Assembly: GCA_947448685.1 (NCBI GenBank) | Contig: CANFOP010000005.1 | Span: 1-51,099, forward strand | Length of the DNA: 51,099 nucleotides | Direction of reading: 5' to 3' | Source of the DNA: Chitinophagaceae bacterium | GTDB lineage: Bacteria; Bacteroidota; Bacteroidia; Chitinophagales; Chitinophagaceae | In this document: in pieces, positions 26,332 through 34,530 of the stretch | Layout: the number at the start of each line of letters is the position of its first letter | Numbering within the stretch: position 1 is the stretch's first letter | Translations under genes and position numbers: made by a program | The notes under the pieces: model-generated | What the model was told of the DNA's origin: nothing | Seen by the model: only the letters and a program-made list of their open reading frames with translations | Database searches by the model: none

Positions 26332-27471
26332 TTAAACAATTGATTTTATTTGAGCTCTTATAATTGCATCAACAATAATTTCCTCAATCAGTGTATAAAA
26401 ATGTTTGTTTGAAAACTTTAAAATTGCGCCAATGGATGTGTAATTTTCATCTTCGCTGAGGCCGCACTGAGCATTTATCTCTAACACAAACAGTTTATTT
26501 GTGTTTAGGTCTTTTCTGATATCTACCCTTGCATATCCCATTCCTTTATTTGAAACAAAGGCGCTCCAAGATATATTTTTTAAGGGCTCTATTAATTCTG
26601 TTTGGGGTAAGCCGTATTCATAAAAATTTTCTTGATGGGGCATAGAAGTTTCAGTTTCATAAATTTCCCATAGTCTGTCAAAACTCAAAAACCTTTCTTT
26701 TTCCGGCAATGACGGGTGAAAAACCCTTTCAACCGGTGTGTAAATGATTGCATCTTCGGGCCTGTCATATGAACCCGAAATGAGAACCGTGTATTCCGGA
26801 CCTGATATAAATTTTTCAGCAATTAAACCGTCGGTTGTGAGATTCCAGCCCTTATAGCCATTAAACAACTCTTCCAACAAGCCAAGCATTTCATCTTTTG
26901 TTTCCACTACATTTTTAATACCAACTCCCATGCTACCACCCGATACAGAGGGCTTGATAATAATGGGTGGCTCAATGATCTCAAGTATATGTTGAGCATT
27001 AATTTCCGGGGAGTTTATTGCTATCCATTTTGCATTTGATACCCCGTACTCATCAAACGCTTTCTTCATGGGTATTTTTGATGTGGTGATTGAATAAAAA
27101 TATTCATCAGCACCCGTATAGATAAGATTCAATTCTTCGAGTTTTCTTATAACCGAAATGCCGGGTGTTCCATTTTTTTCGTCACCATCACACAGATTTA
27201 AAACAATAGGAAAAAGATGACTGTCTTTTTTTTCGAGGGAAATAGTATGGAGTATTTCTTGAAAAGTATTGATTGCAACCGGCTGCCAAACCCATTGAAT
27301 GCCCAATTCTTTAAATACCCTTGTATATTCTTCAATGCTTTGTGAGAAGTCGTAATAGTAATTAATATTATCATCTGCTGATTCAATGTAAGGGGCAAGA
27401 ACCCATACTTTAATTGTATGCTTATCTGGTATTGTTGGATTTATATCTAAAAAATTTTGTAGCAGAGACAT
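26332..27471 (-). CDS. D-Ala-D-Ala-ligase-like ATP-grasp amide ligase
   Basis: A 379-residue ATP-grasp protein. LNLCDGDEKNGTPGIS, IIKPSVSGGSMGVGI (Lys173), AEKFISGPEYTVLISG, GYARVDIRK (Asp317) and VLEINAQCGLS (Glu331, Asn333) match the Ddl fold, with catalytic metal ligands in place. It shares YTPVE (244-248) with the neighbouring fusion protein (210-214), so the two ligases belong to one subfamily that differs from true Ddl; the usual Ddl ending with N-x-PG is here NAQCG. It likely forms an amide between a carboxylate and an amine, one step in a two-ligase pathway. Three bases behind the SET gene. Confidence 0.87.
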   Translation of the reverse strand: MSLLQNFLDINPTIPDKHTIKVWVLAPYIESADDNINYYYDFSQSIEEYTRVFKELGIQWVWQPVAINTFQEILHTISLEKKDSHLFPIVLNLCDGDEKNGTPGISVIRKLEELNLIYTGADEYFYSITTSKIPMKKAFDEYGVSNAKWIAINSPEINAQHILEIIEPPIIIKPSVSGGSMGVGIKNVVETKDEMLGLLEELFNGYKGWNLTTDGLIAEKFISGPEYTVLISGSYDRPEDAIIYTPVERVFHPSLPEKERFLSFDRLWEIYETETSMPHQENFYEYGLPQTELIEPLKNISWSAFVSNKGMGYARVDIRKDLNTNKLFVLEINAQCGLSEDENYTSIGAILKFSNKHFYTLIEEIIVDAIIRAQIKSIV

Positions 27472-27474
27472 GTA

Positions 27475-27975
27475 TTAAGATGGTTGTTTCGACAGGGTAA
27501 TTTTTACAAAAGAGTTTAATTGATAATTCTGTAATGCTGCATTTGACAGAAACATTGCACCCTTGATGTTTTTTAAACAATTGACAGTTCTGCAGTTGCA
27601 TTCAAATGGTTGTGACATGTTTAGTTCTGTTGAAGGATAAAAAAAACACAACTCATCATTTGTGTTTATATTTTTTAATGCTATTAAACGCATGCTGTCT
27701 GTGTTAAAAAAAACGTTGGGCTCGCAACTGTGATTGGTGTATTGTAAGAATTCGGGAAAAAGAGAAATGTGCTGGCTGCCGGAAATTTGTATGGTTAAGT
27801 AATTGGGTTCTGCAAATGTTTCCTTTGCAGAAAAACAACAAATTTCATCCCCCGCATTAAATGAAAGTAAAGCAAACAAGCCATATTGTTGCAGCTTTTC
27901 ATTAAACAACACTTTAGCAAACGAGTGTTTACTTATTTCAATGAAAGAAGCGCTTATTTGGGAATCATGAGACAT
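27475..27975 (-). CDS. Stand-alone SET-domain protein (putative lysine/amine N-methyltransferase)
   Basis: A 166-residue compact SET protein: YGLFALLSFNAGDEI at the S-adenosylmethionine end, TNHSCEPNVFF (NHSC 81-84), NDELCFFYPS with Tyr113 as the catalytic tyrosine, and CNCRTVNC (Cys126, 128, 133), the same CxCx4C post-SET zinc site as in the fusion protein. SET proteins methylate lysine side chains; here the context suggests a small peptide or protein made by the adjacent ligases. The ATG at 27975 is preferred over an upstream TTG at 28020. No signal peptide. Confidence 0.83.
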   Translation of the reverse strand: MSHDSQISASFIEISKHSFAKVLFNEKLQQYGLFALLSFNAGDEICCFSAKETFAEPNYLTIQISGSQHISLFPEFLQYTNHSCEPNVFFNTDSMRLIALKNINTNDELCFFYPSTELNMSQPFECNCRTVNCLKNIKGAMFLSNAALQNYQLNSFVKITLSKQPS

Positions 27976-28034
27976 GAAAGTGGTTTGGGATATCTTTTTA
28001 AAGATACAACTAACCAACAAAAAAACACGAGAGG

Positions 28035-28538
28035 CTATGAATTTTTACAAAGAGATAAAACAATATCCTTATGAGAGGGAAAGCTTTTATATAATCTTTC
28101 AGCATCAGCCATTTCGAAATCATTAAAGTCAAAACCCGGAGCAACAGTACATCCTACAAAAGAGAACTGGCTATCCTTGGCAGGACAGCTTGCAAACCAA
28201 CAGTTTGCCGGAACAACATACTGAAACACCTCCCCATTTTTAATGTCTGAACCAAGGCGCACAATTTCTAAATTTCCGGATGGAAAAATAATATAAATCA
28301 ATAAGCATCCACCTGAATAGAAGTGCCAGCATTCGTCACTTTTAATTCTATGAAAGGCAGAAAACGAACCTTGTTCCAGCAAGAAATATATAGCAGTGGC
28401 AAAGCTTCGGGGTCCATTGAACCTGTCGGGTAACGAATCTCCTGGAATATATTCAGCACTTTTATAAGTTTCACAAAACCAACCACCTTCAGGATGGGGC
28501 AATAAACCGTAATGTTGAATAAGTTCTGCTGGGGTCAT
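28035..28538 (-). CDS. DUF985 family cupin
   Basis: A 167-residue cupin_5/DUF985 protein: LIQHYGLLPHPEGGWFCETYKS at the N-terminus (quoted in part as LLPHPEGGWF), AIYFLLEQGSFSAFHRIKSDE and WHFYSGG in the barrel, and GCTVAPGFDFNDFEMA at the end. The histidines in FHRIKSDECWHFY are plausible metal or substrate ligands. Function of the family is unproven, with sugar or small-molecule binding likely. It is seven bases after the carbonic anhydrase stop region and 59 bases ahead of the SET ATG. Confidence 0.88.
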   Translation of the reverse strand: MTPAELIQHYGLLPHPEGGWFCETYKSAEYIPGDSLPDRFNGPRSFATAIYFLLEQGSFSAFHRIKSDECWHFYSGGCLLIYIIFPSGNLEIVRLGSDIKNGEVFQYVVPANCWFASCPAKDSQFSFVGCTVAPGFDFNDFEMADAERLYKSFPSHKDIVLSLCKNS

Positions 28539-28545
28539 TTATTAG

Positions 28546-29181
28546 TTATAAATTATCATATTGATAAATAGGGTCAATTTCAAAACCCGGACCCATTTCA
28601 CAAACCGGATTAATGATTCCGTCGTGTAATCCATATACCCACCCATGTAAATGTGGCCTTTGTTCATGTTTCCATGATTTTTGAATAATGGATGTTTTGG
28701 CAAGATTCATGATTTGTTCTTTCACATTTAATTCAGTGAGCCTGTTTGCTTTTTCTTCAATACTACTTTTGTTGTCTATCTCGGCCTGATGAATTCTATA
28801 AACGTCTTTAATATTTCTGAGCCATTTATCAATGATACCTAAAGAGTGATTCTCCATGGCGGCTCTAATACCGCCACAACCATAGTGACCGCAAACAATA
28901 ACGTGTTTTACTTTTAGCACTTCAACTGCATATTCGAGCACACTTAAAAGATTTATATCGGTATGAACAACCAGGTTGGCAATGTTTCTGTGAACAAAAA
29001 TTTCACCCGGTTGTGTTCCTGTTATTTTATCAGCGGGAACACGACTGTCGCTGCAGCCAATCCATAAAAACTCAGGAGTTTGAATGTGCGATAGTCGTGA
29101 AAAAAAACCAGGGTCGGCTTTAATTTGTTCGGTTGCCCAGGACTTATTTTTTTCTAACAGCGTTTCATAAGCATTTGCCAT
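28546..29181 (-). CDS. can: Beta-carbonic anhydrase
   Basis: Zinc enzyme interconverting CO2 and bicarbonate. All ligands of the beta class are visible in 211 residues: CSDSR (Cys, Asp-Arg dyad) in WIGCSDSRVPADKITG, and H-x2-C in VCGHYGCGGI. HRNIANLVVHTD is another signature. In the array context, bicarbonate supply could serve fatty-acid synthesis (with fabG) or a ligase; equally it may be a housekeeping neighbour. Seven bases separate it from the DUF985 gene and 26 from fabG. Confidence 0.95.
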   Translation of the reverse strand: MANAYETLLEKNKSWATEQIKADPGFFSRLSHIQTPEFLWIGCSDSRVPADKITGTQPGEIFVHRNIANLVVHTDINLLSVLEYAVEVLKVKHVIVCGHYGCGGIRAAMENHSLGIIDKWLRNIKDVYRIHQAEIDNKSSIEEKANRLTELNVKEQIMNLAKTSIIQKSWKHEQRPHLHGWVYGLHDGIINPVCEMGPGFEIDPIYQYDNL

Positions 29182-29207
29182 AATTTCTTAGTCCGTTTAC
29201 ATACTAA

Positions 29208-29963
29208 TTAAATATTCATACCGCCACAGGCGCTGATTGTTTGCCCGGTGATATAATTTCCTAAATCACTTCCCAAAAAAAGACACACGTTGGCGATGTC
29301 TTCAGCACTTGCAAATCTACCAAGAGGAATCAGGGATTTATATTTATCGGCGCTGTCTCCATCTTTTAAATAACTTGTCATATCTGTTTCAACAAATCCG
29401 GGGGCAACAGCATTGCAACGAATATTTCTGCTTCCCAACTCTTTCGCAACGCTTTTTGTAAATCCGATAACACCCGCTTTACTTGCAGCATAACTACTTT
29501 GTCCTGCGTTTCCCATTTCTCCAATAACACTGCTCATATTGATGATGCTCCCCTGCTTTGCTTTCATCATTGGCTTGATTACCTGTTTGGTCATATTGAA
29601 CACACTATTCAAATTAACCTGAATTACCTCGTTCCATTGCTCTGGGGTCATTCGTAAAAGTAAATTATCTTTAGAGATGCCGGCATTGTTAACACAAACA
29701 TCAATTTGACCAAAGGTTGACAATACATCATTAATAAAAGTTTCGCATGCAACATAATCAGAAGCATTGCTTTGAAAGGCTTTTGCCTTTACACCCATTG
29801 CTTCAATTTTATTTACAAGTGCATTCGCCTTTTCCTTACTGCTGTCGCTAACAAAAGAGAACGCCACATTAGCGCCATTTTCTGCAAATTTTAACGCTAC
29901 GGCTTCACCAATGCCTCTGGCAGCGCCGGTAACAACTACTGTTTTTCCTTTTACCAAGTTCAT
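29208..29963 (-). CDS. fabG: 3-oxoacyl-[acyl-carrier-protein] reductase-type short-chain dehydrogenase
   Basis: A 251-residue classical SDR. Cofactor loop TGAARGIGEAVA (11-22), NNAG, catalytic Ser in NMSSVIGEMGN, YAASK, and the C-terminal GRFASAEDIANVCLFLGSD with ISACGGMNI match FabG closely. It reduces 3-ketoacyl-ACP with NADPH in fatty-acid elongation; a paralogous role for another ketoreduction is possible. First gene of the seven-gene minus-strand array, preceded by a good promoter match. Confidence 0.9.
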   Translation of the reverse strand: MNLVKGKTVVVTGAARGIGEAVALKFAENGANVAFSFVSDSSKEKANALVNKIEAMGVKAKAFQSNASDYVACETFINDVLSTFGQIDVCVNNAGISKDNLLLRMTPEQWNEVIQVNLNSVFNMTKQVIKPMMKAKQGSIINMSSVIGEMGNAGQSSYAASKAGVIGFTKSVAKELGSRNIRCNAVAPGFVETDMTSYLKDGDSADKYKSLIPLGRFASAEDIANVCLFLGSDLGNYITGQTISACGGMNI

Positions 29964-30022
29964 GAGTTAGTTTTTATATAGATGACTAAAAAAGTTTTTA
30001 AAAACCATTTTTATATTGAGCA

Positions 30023-30053
30023 CAAAAGTAGTCAGGAGGTGGAGATTAACCAA
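30023..30053 (-). promoter_or_regulatory. Promoter for the fabG-to-ABC seven-gene array (TTG-N20-TACTTTTG)
   Basis: On the minus strand TTG (30051-30053) and TACTTTTG (30023-30030) are 20 bases apart, close to the Bacteroidota consensus. Expected start near 30016, about 50 bases before fabG. It is the only good match I found ahead of the array. Confidence 0.65.
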
Positions 30054-30061
30054 TAAATACA

Positions 30062-31573
30062 TTAAGAAATAATTTCTTCAAGAATTTCCTCAACAATTTT
30101 TCTTTCGTTGCTCAATCTTGGTATTTTATGTTGACCCCCTACTTGTTCTTTTTTTTGTAACCATTTTGAAAAAGTTCCTTTTGGCAAAGAGTGTATTTTG
30201 GGTGGACCGAGTGCGATGTCTTTGAATCTCTTTGCTTCATAGTCGCTGTTTATATTTTTTAAAGCTGTATCCAATTCATTTTTAAATTCATCCAATGAAG
30301 AGGGTTGTTGATCAAATTCAATCAGCCATTCGTGGGCGCCGTTTTGTTGTTTAGAAAAATAAATTGGCGCGGCGGTATAATCTGAAACGATAGAATTGGT
30401 TTTTTGAGCGGCCACAGCAATGGCTTTATCGGCGTTATCCACAATCACTTCTTCACCGAATGCATTCATATAATGCTTTAATCTGCCGGTTACCTTAATC
30501 CTGTATGGATTTAGGTGAGTAAACAAAATAGTATCTCCTACCAAATACCTCCAAAGCCCACCGGTTGTACTAATGATCAATGCATAGTTTTTGTTTACTT
30601 CAACATTATTCAAACCAACCGTTTTAGGGAATCGTTTACCGTATTCTTCAACGGGCATAAACTCATAAAATACTCCATGCTCGGTGAAAAGCGTCATTCC
30701 ATCGTCTTCGGGGCTTTCTTGTCCGGCAAAAAATCCTTCACTGGCATTGTATATTTCCAGGTAGTTAATAGGCTTGCCAATAATTTTTTCAAAATGCTCA
30801 CGGTAAGGAATAAACGAAACGCCACCATTAATATATAGTTCTAAATTGGGCCACACTTCATGAATGGTTGACTTGCCGGTGATTTCGAGAATTCTTTTTA
30901 AAAGAATCAGCGTCCATGTGGGTACTCCAGCAATGGAAGTTACATTTTCGTTTGCTGTGGACTGCGCAAGCGTTTCAATTTTTTCTTCCCAATCATCCAT
31001 CAATGCCACACTTAGTTCGGGGGTTCGAAGCCATTGTCCCCAAAAGGGAGTGTTTTGCATTAATACGGCACTCAGGTCACCATATTGAATTTCGTCATTG
31101 ATGACATTGATTTGATGAGAGCCGCCTATTACCAAACCTTTGCCAGTGAGCAAGTCGCTTGATGGGAAGTTCTTATAATAATTGGAAAGCACGTCTTTGC
31201 TTGCTTTAAAATGATTTTCTTTCAAGCTGTCCTCGCTGATAGGGATAAATTTACTTTTGTTATTAGTTGTACCGCTACTTTTGGCAAACCATTTAACTGG
31301 TGTATTCCAAAGAATATTATCTTCTCCTTCCAGCATTTTTTCAATATACGGAAACAACTGTTCATACTCATGAACGGGAACCCTGCGTTTAAATTCTTTA
31401 ATTGAAAAAAGATTTGAAAATTGGTATTGTTTTCCAAATGCCGTGTATTGAGCAGAGGAGACCAAATTTTGCAATACATCTCTTTGTGCCTCCATTGGAT
31501 GATCGGTCCAGTTTTTAATGCGCCACAGACGCATTCTCGCCAACTTTGATATGGTGGAGGAAAGCAACTTCAT
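30062..31573 (-). CDS. GH3-family acyl-acid amido synthetase
   Basis: A 503-residue member of the GH3 (auxin-responsive promoter) family, whose plant members adenylate carboxylic acids and join them to amino acids. Motif 1 is SSGTTNNKSKFIP (ATP phosphate binding), motif 2 IYNASEGFFAGQE, motif 3 around YLVGDTILF, and the C-terminal domain ends KWLQKKEQVGGQHKIPRLS. Bacterial GH3 proteins are widespread in Bacteroidota and uncharacterised mostly; the bacterial substrate is unknown. It ends 98 bases before the fabG array and could belong functionally with those amide ligases, but it has a separate position and may simply be core. Confidence 0.92.
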   Translation of the reverse strand: MKLLSSTISKLARMRLWRIKNWTDHPMEAQRDVLQNLVSSAQYTAFGKQYQFSNLFSIKEFKRRVPVHEYEQLFPYIEKMLEGEDNILWNTPVKWFAKSSGTTNNKSKFIPISEDSLKENHFKASKDVLSNYYKNFPSSDLLTGKGLVIGGSHQINVINDEIQYGDLSAVLMQNTPFWGQWLRTPELSVALMDDWEEKIETLAQSTANENVTSIAGVPTWTLILLKRILEITGKSTIHEVWPNLELYINGGVSFIPYREHFEKIIGKPINYLEIYNASEGFFAGQESPEDDGMTLFTEHGVFYEFMPVEEYGKRFPKTVGLNNVEVNKNYALIISTTGGLWRYLVGDTILFTHLNPYRIKVTGRLKHYMNAFGEEVIVDNADKAIAVAAQKTNSIVSDYTAAPIYFSKQQNGAHEWLIEFDQQPSSLDEFKNELDTALKNINSDYEAKRFKDIALGPPKIHSLPKGTFSKWLQKKEQVGGQHKIPRLSNERKIVEEILEEIIS

Positions 31574-31619
31574 TTATGGAAAGATAAATAAATTATTTTT
31601 AAAAAAGAGAGGGATTTGA

Positions 31620-32387
31620 TTACTGCCTGGCTGCTTGTTCGTGTAAATAATCTTTTCTTTTTAGTTCAAAATTTCTACCCAGATATAATCTTCTCACCTG
31701 CTCATCTCCCGCGAGTTCTTCAGCAGACCCGTGCTTGAAAATTTTACCGTCAATTAACAGATAAGCGCGGTCACAAATAGACAAGGTTTCGTTTACATTA
31801 TGATCGGTGATCAGGATTCCTATGTTTTTAAACTTAAGCTTTGCAATGATTTCCTGAATATCTTCTACCGCAATTGGATCAACGCCTGCAAAGGGCTCAT
31901 CCAATAAAATAAATTTAGGATCTACGGCTAATGCTCTGGCGATTTCAGTTCTTCTTCTTTCTCCACCACTCAGTGTATCTCCATTATTTTTTCTTACATG
32001 CTGAAGGCGGAATTCATTTATTAATGATTCAAGTTTGTTTTGCTGTGCCGCTTTATCAAGTTTTGTCATCTCCAACACTGCTTTAATATTGTCTTCCACA
32101 CTTAGTTTTCTGAAAACACTTGCCTCTTGCGGAAGATAGCCGATTCCCAATTGGGCTCTTTTGTACATCGGCATTTGGGTGATATCTTTTTCATTTAATA
32201 AAACCTGTCCGCTGTCAGGTTTTACAAGCCCCACCACCTGATAAAAGGATGTGGTTTTGCCTGCACCATTTGGTCCAAGCAGACCAACGATTTCGCCTTG
32301 ACGAACATCAAATGAAACATCATTCACAACGGTACGACTTCCATAGCGCTTAGTCAGATTGTTTGTATGAATGGAAAGCGGGATCAT
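31620..32387 (-). CDS. lptB: LPS export ABC transporter ATP-binding protein LptB
   Basis: The 255-residue ATPase that powers LptFG extraction of lipopolysaccharide. Walker [11 protein letters not shown], signature [15 protein letters not shown], Walker [15 protein letters not shown] and the H-loop LITDHNV are intact. [13 protein letters not shown] and [12 protein letters not shown] are LptB specific. A minus-strand TATTTTTG sits 12 bases before the ATG, giving a near-leaderless mRNA. GH3 gene follows after 46 bases. Confidence 0.95.
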   Translation of the reverse strand: MIPLSIHTNNLTKRYGSRTVVNDVSFDVRQGEIVGLLGPNGAGKTTSFYQVVGLVKPDSGQVLLNEKDITQMPMYKRAQLGIGYLPQEASVFRKLSVEDNIKAVLEMTKLDKAAQQNKLESLINEFRLQHVRKNNGDTLSGGERRRTEIARALAVDPKFILLDEPFAGVDPIAVEDIQEIIAKLKFKNIGILITDHNVNETLSICDRAYLLIDGKIFKHGSAEELAGDEQVRRLYLGRNFELKRKDYLHEQAARQ

Positions 32388-32398
32388 TAGATTTTTTA

Positions 32399-32406
32399 CA
32401 AAAATA
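32399..32406 (-). promoter_or_regulatory. Promoter -7 element for lptB
   Basis: Minus-strand TATTTTTG (TAnnTTTG) 11 bases before the ATG at 32387; no TTTG at the -33 spacing. Confidence 0.5.
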
Positions 32407-32478
32407 ACAGAAGTTGATTAGCCGATATAAAATAAATTCAAATTTTTCAAAAGAAAGCCAGCGCATAATTAAACAAAG

Positions 32479-32508
32479 TTTGATAAAAAATGAATAGGTA
32501 GTATCTTT
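32479..32508 (+). promoter_or_regulatory. Candidate promoter for metF (TTTG-N18-TATCTTTA)
   Basis: TTTG at 32479-32482 and TATCTTTA at 32501-32508 (7 of 8 to the TAnnTTTG pattern including the fixed last G missing) are 18 bases apart. The start codon is 98 bases downstream, leaving a leader of roughly 90 bases with no riboswitch that I recognise. Confidence 0.4.
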
Positions 32509-32606
32509 AACACAATTATTATTGAGTATTAAAAATAAGTCTTAGATAATAGTTTCCAATAACGAAAGTCAATAATTGTAATGTTAAAAGGCAAAAAAAA
32601 GTTAAA

Positions 32607-33560
32607 ATGAAAGTAATAGACCATATTAACCAATCAGATAAAACGCTCATATCATTTGAAATTTTGCCTCCCCTTAAAGGAAAGGGAATACAATCATTGT
32701 ATGATCATTTGAATCCACTGATGGAATATAGTCCGGCATTCATTAATGTTACTTATCACAGAAGCGAGCATATTTTCAAAAAAAAATCAGATGGGTCATT
32801 TGAAAAAGTGGTGGTGAGAAAAAGGCCGGGCACAGAATCTATTTGCGCTGCCATCATGAACAAGTACAATGTTGATACCGTTCCGCATTTGATTTGCGGT
32901 GGATTTGGAATTAATGAAACCGAAGATGCATTGATAAATCTGAATTATTTAGGAATTGACAATGTGCTGGTATTGAGAGGAGATGCAGCCAAAAACGAAT
33001 CAACTTTTGAGCCAGAACCAGGGGGGCATCAATATGCCATAGATTTATTAAAGCAAGTGGTAAATTTAAATGAAGGTGTTTATCTGGAAGAAAACCTAAA
33101 AAATACTTCCAAAACAAAGTTTTGTATTGGAGTAGCCGGCTATCCTGAAAAGCATTTTGAAGCGCCCAATATGGAAAGCGACTTAAGGCACTTAAAAGCA
33201 AAAGTAGATGCCGGGGCAGATTATATAATAACCCAGATGTTTTTTGATAATGCCAAGTATTTCAGTTTTGTAAAATCCTGCAGAGAAATTGGAATAACGG
33301 TTCCAATAATTCCCGGATTAAAACCCATTTACTCAAAAAAACAACTGACTATTTTACCCAAAACATTTCATATAGACCTTCCTACACCATTATCTGAGGC
33401 TGTTGCTGCATGTAAAACAGATACAGATGTCGAAAAAATTGGCCAGGAATGGCTGTTGCACCAATCTCAGGAGTTAAAGGCTTCGGGTGTACCAGTGCTG
33501 CATTACTATACACTTGGCAGGCCTCATGTAGTAGCCAATGTGGTTAAAGAGTTGCTTTAA
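32607..33560 (+). CDS. metF: 5,10-methylenetetrahydrofolate reductase
   Basis: Flavoprotein reducing 5,10-methylene-THF to 5-methyl-THF for methionine synthesis. Of 317 residues, the catalytic glutamate is in SFEILPPLKGKG, TYHRSE and HLICGG follow, LVLRGD binds FAD, GYPEKHFEAPN and ITQMFFDNAKYF are family signatures, and IPGLKPIYSKKQL is present. Length normal. Methyl-THF feeds methionine and thus S-adenosylmethionine, a general need of the SET enzymes nearby, but no direct link is visible. Confidence 0.96.
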   Translation: MKVIDHINQSDKTLISFEILPPLKGKGIQSLYDHLNPLMEYSPAFINVTYHRSEHIFKKKSDGSFEKVVVRKRPGTESICAAIMNKYNVDTVPHLICGGFGINETEDALINLNYLGIDNVLVLRGDAAKNESTFEPEPGGHQYAIDLLKQVVNLNEGVYLEENLKNTSKTKFCIGVAGYPEKHFEAPNMESDLRHLKAKVDAGADYIITQMFFDNAKYFSFVKSCREIGITVPIIPGLKPIYSKKQLTILPKTFHIDLPTPLSEAVAACKTDTDVEKIGQEWLLHQSQELKASGVPVLHYYTLGRPHVVANVVKELL

Positions 33561-33659
33561 TCAGATAAAAAATAAATTAACTATTATTGCCACTTTTAGC
33601 TTAAAGCAGGGTTTAATTCTCGTAAATTGAATAAAAAGAGCAATAAATATCACCCAAAA

Positions 33660-33682
33660 GCGTTTTAAAATATGTAAAACGC
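33660..33682. repeat. Inverted repeat next to the start of the 33688 gene
   Basis: gcgtttta - aaatatg - taaaacgc, a perfect 8-base inverted repeat ending five bases before the ATG. It could be a protein operator or, in RNA, a hairpin at the translation start. Confidence 0.55.
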
Positions 33683-33687
33683 ACAAA

Positions 33688-34008
33688 ATGAATAAGAGGT
33701 ACAGTTCTCAGGAAGTAGTTGTTAACTTCAATACAAGGTTTATCAAAAGCAAAAACTATCTATTACAAGGAATAAATTTCAAAAAAAACAATATAGCCTC
33801 ATTTAAAGAAGCTTGTTGGAATAATCTATTGCCGGATATTTTGCCTGAGCTTTTTCAGGATTTTGATGAAATTTCATGTTTAAATACATGGCAAATAAGA
33901 AACAACCCCCATCTATTATTATTGGAAATGTCTGAAAGACCTTCAGCTATGGATTTTTCAAAATCCATAGATCCGAATATTTTTTTGGCCTTATCCAATT
34001 TAAACTAG
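33688..34008 (+). CDS. Conserved hypothetical protein
   Basis: A 106-residue soluble protein that I do not recognise by domain. It has no signal peptide or membrane segment; it begins RYSSQEVVVNFNTRFIKSKNY in a strand/helix pattern (first part quoted: SSQEVVVNFNTRF) and ends in an acidic, aromatic segment LFQDFDEISCLNTW then LLLLEMSERPS. Similar small proteins appear to occur in Chitinophagaceae, by memory only. Base composition matches neighbours. Stands alone between metF and the TM2 cluster, with an inverted repeat hugging its start codon. Confidence 0.6.
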   Translation: MNKRYSSQEVVVNFNTRFIKSKNYLLQGINFKKNNIASFKEACWNNLLPDILPELFQDFDEISCLNTWQIRNNPHLLLLEMSERPSAMDFSKSIDPNIFLALSNLN

Positions 34009-34153
34009 TCCTTTTTATTCAATCATTAATCTTGCTGATAATGTAATCAGGTCATATTATAGTAGCCCCCTTTTATTTTGCATTCGAGCTCACTCTCCTC
34101 AATAGTAGCGGCTGTAAAAAGTATTTTTTATATTTCCTTTTAATTTATTTCAA

Positions 34154-34161
34154 TATCTTTA
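34154..34161 (+). promoter_or_regulatory. Candidate -7-like element for the TM2 cluster
   Basis: TATCTTTA, one mismatch to TAnnTTTG, 31 bases before the TM2 gene ATG, followed by a small inverted repeat tagttt-att-aaacta (34166-34180). Confidence 0.3.
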
Positions 34162-34191
34162 ATATAGTTTATTAAACTAAAAAAAAGAAAA

Positions 34192-34530
34192 ATGGATACG
34201 CAAAAAGTAGACATGTTTATATTGTCAAATGGAAAGTTTTTTGAAAGCCACCATATCAATATGATCAGAGAAAGATTATTGGCTATTGATGATTCAAAGT
34301 GGGTAGCGATATCTACCATTCAATTCAAAGATCCTACGACTTCGCTGATTGTATCAATTTTGGCGGGAAGCATGGGAATTGACAGATTTATTATTGGAGA
34401 TAGCGGACTTGGAGTTGGAAAGTTGCTCACGTGTGGAGGTTTTGGTATTTGGACAATTGTTGACTGGTTTCAAATACAAAAAGCTACCAGAGAGAAAAAC
34501 CTAGAAAAAATCCAACAGTTTTTATATTAA
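34192..34530 (+). CDS. TM2-domain membrane protein
   Basis: A 112-residue protein with a soluble N-terminus and a C-terminal TM2 domain: SLIVSILAGSMGIDRFIIGD, then GKLLTCGGFGIWTIVDWFQI, the paired hydrophobic helices with the conserved G-x-DRF turn and the D-W of helix 2. Function of TM2 proteins is not known in bacteria. Its stop overlaps the ATG of the DUF2752 gene as TAATG, indicating coupling. Confidence 0.85.
   Translation: MDTQKVDMFILSNGKFFESHHINMIRERLLAIDDSKWVAISTIQFKDPTTSLIVSILAGSMGIDRFIIGDSGLGVGKLLTCGGFGIWTIVDWFQIQKATREKNLEKIQQFLY

Noticed and set aside
24871-27471. Two ATP-grasp proteins as ordinary D-Ala-D-Ala ligases of cell-wall synthesis
   Set aside because: They keep Ddl metal ligands but carry YTPVE and a non-Ddl metal loop (NAQCG, NFTCS), one is fused to SET, and the context has no murein genes.
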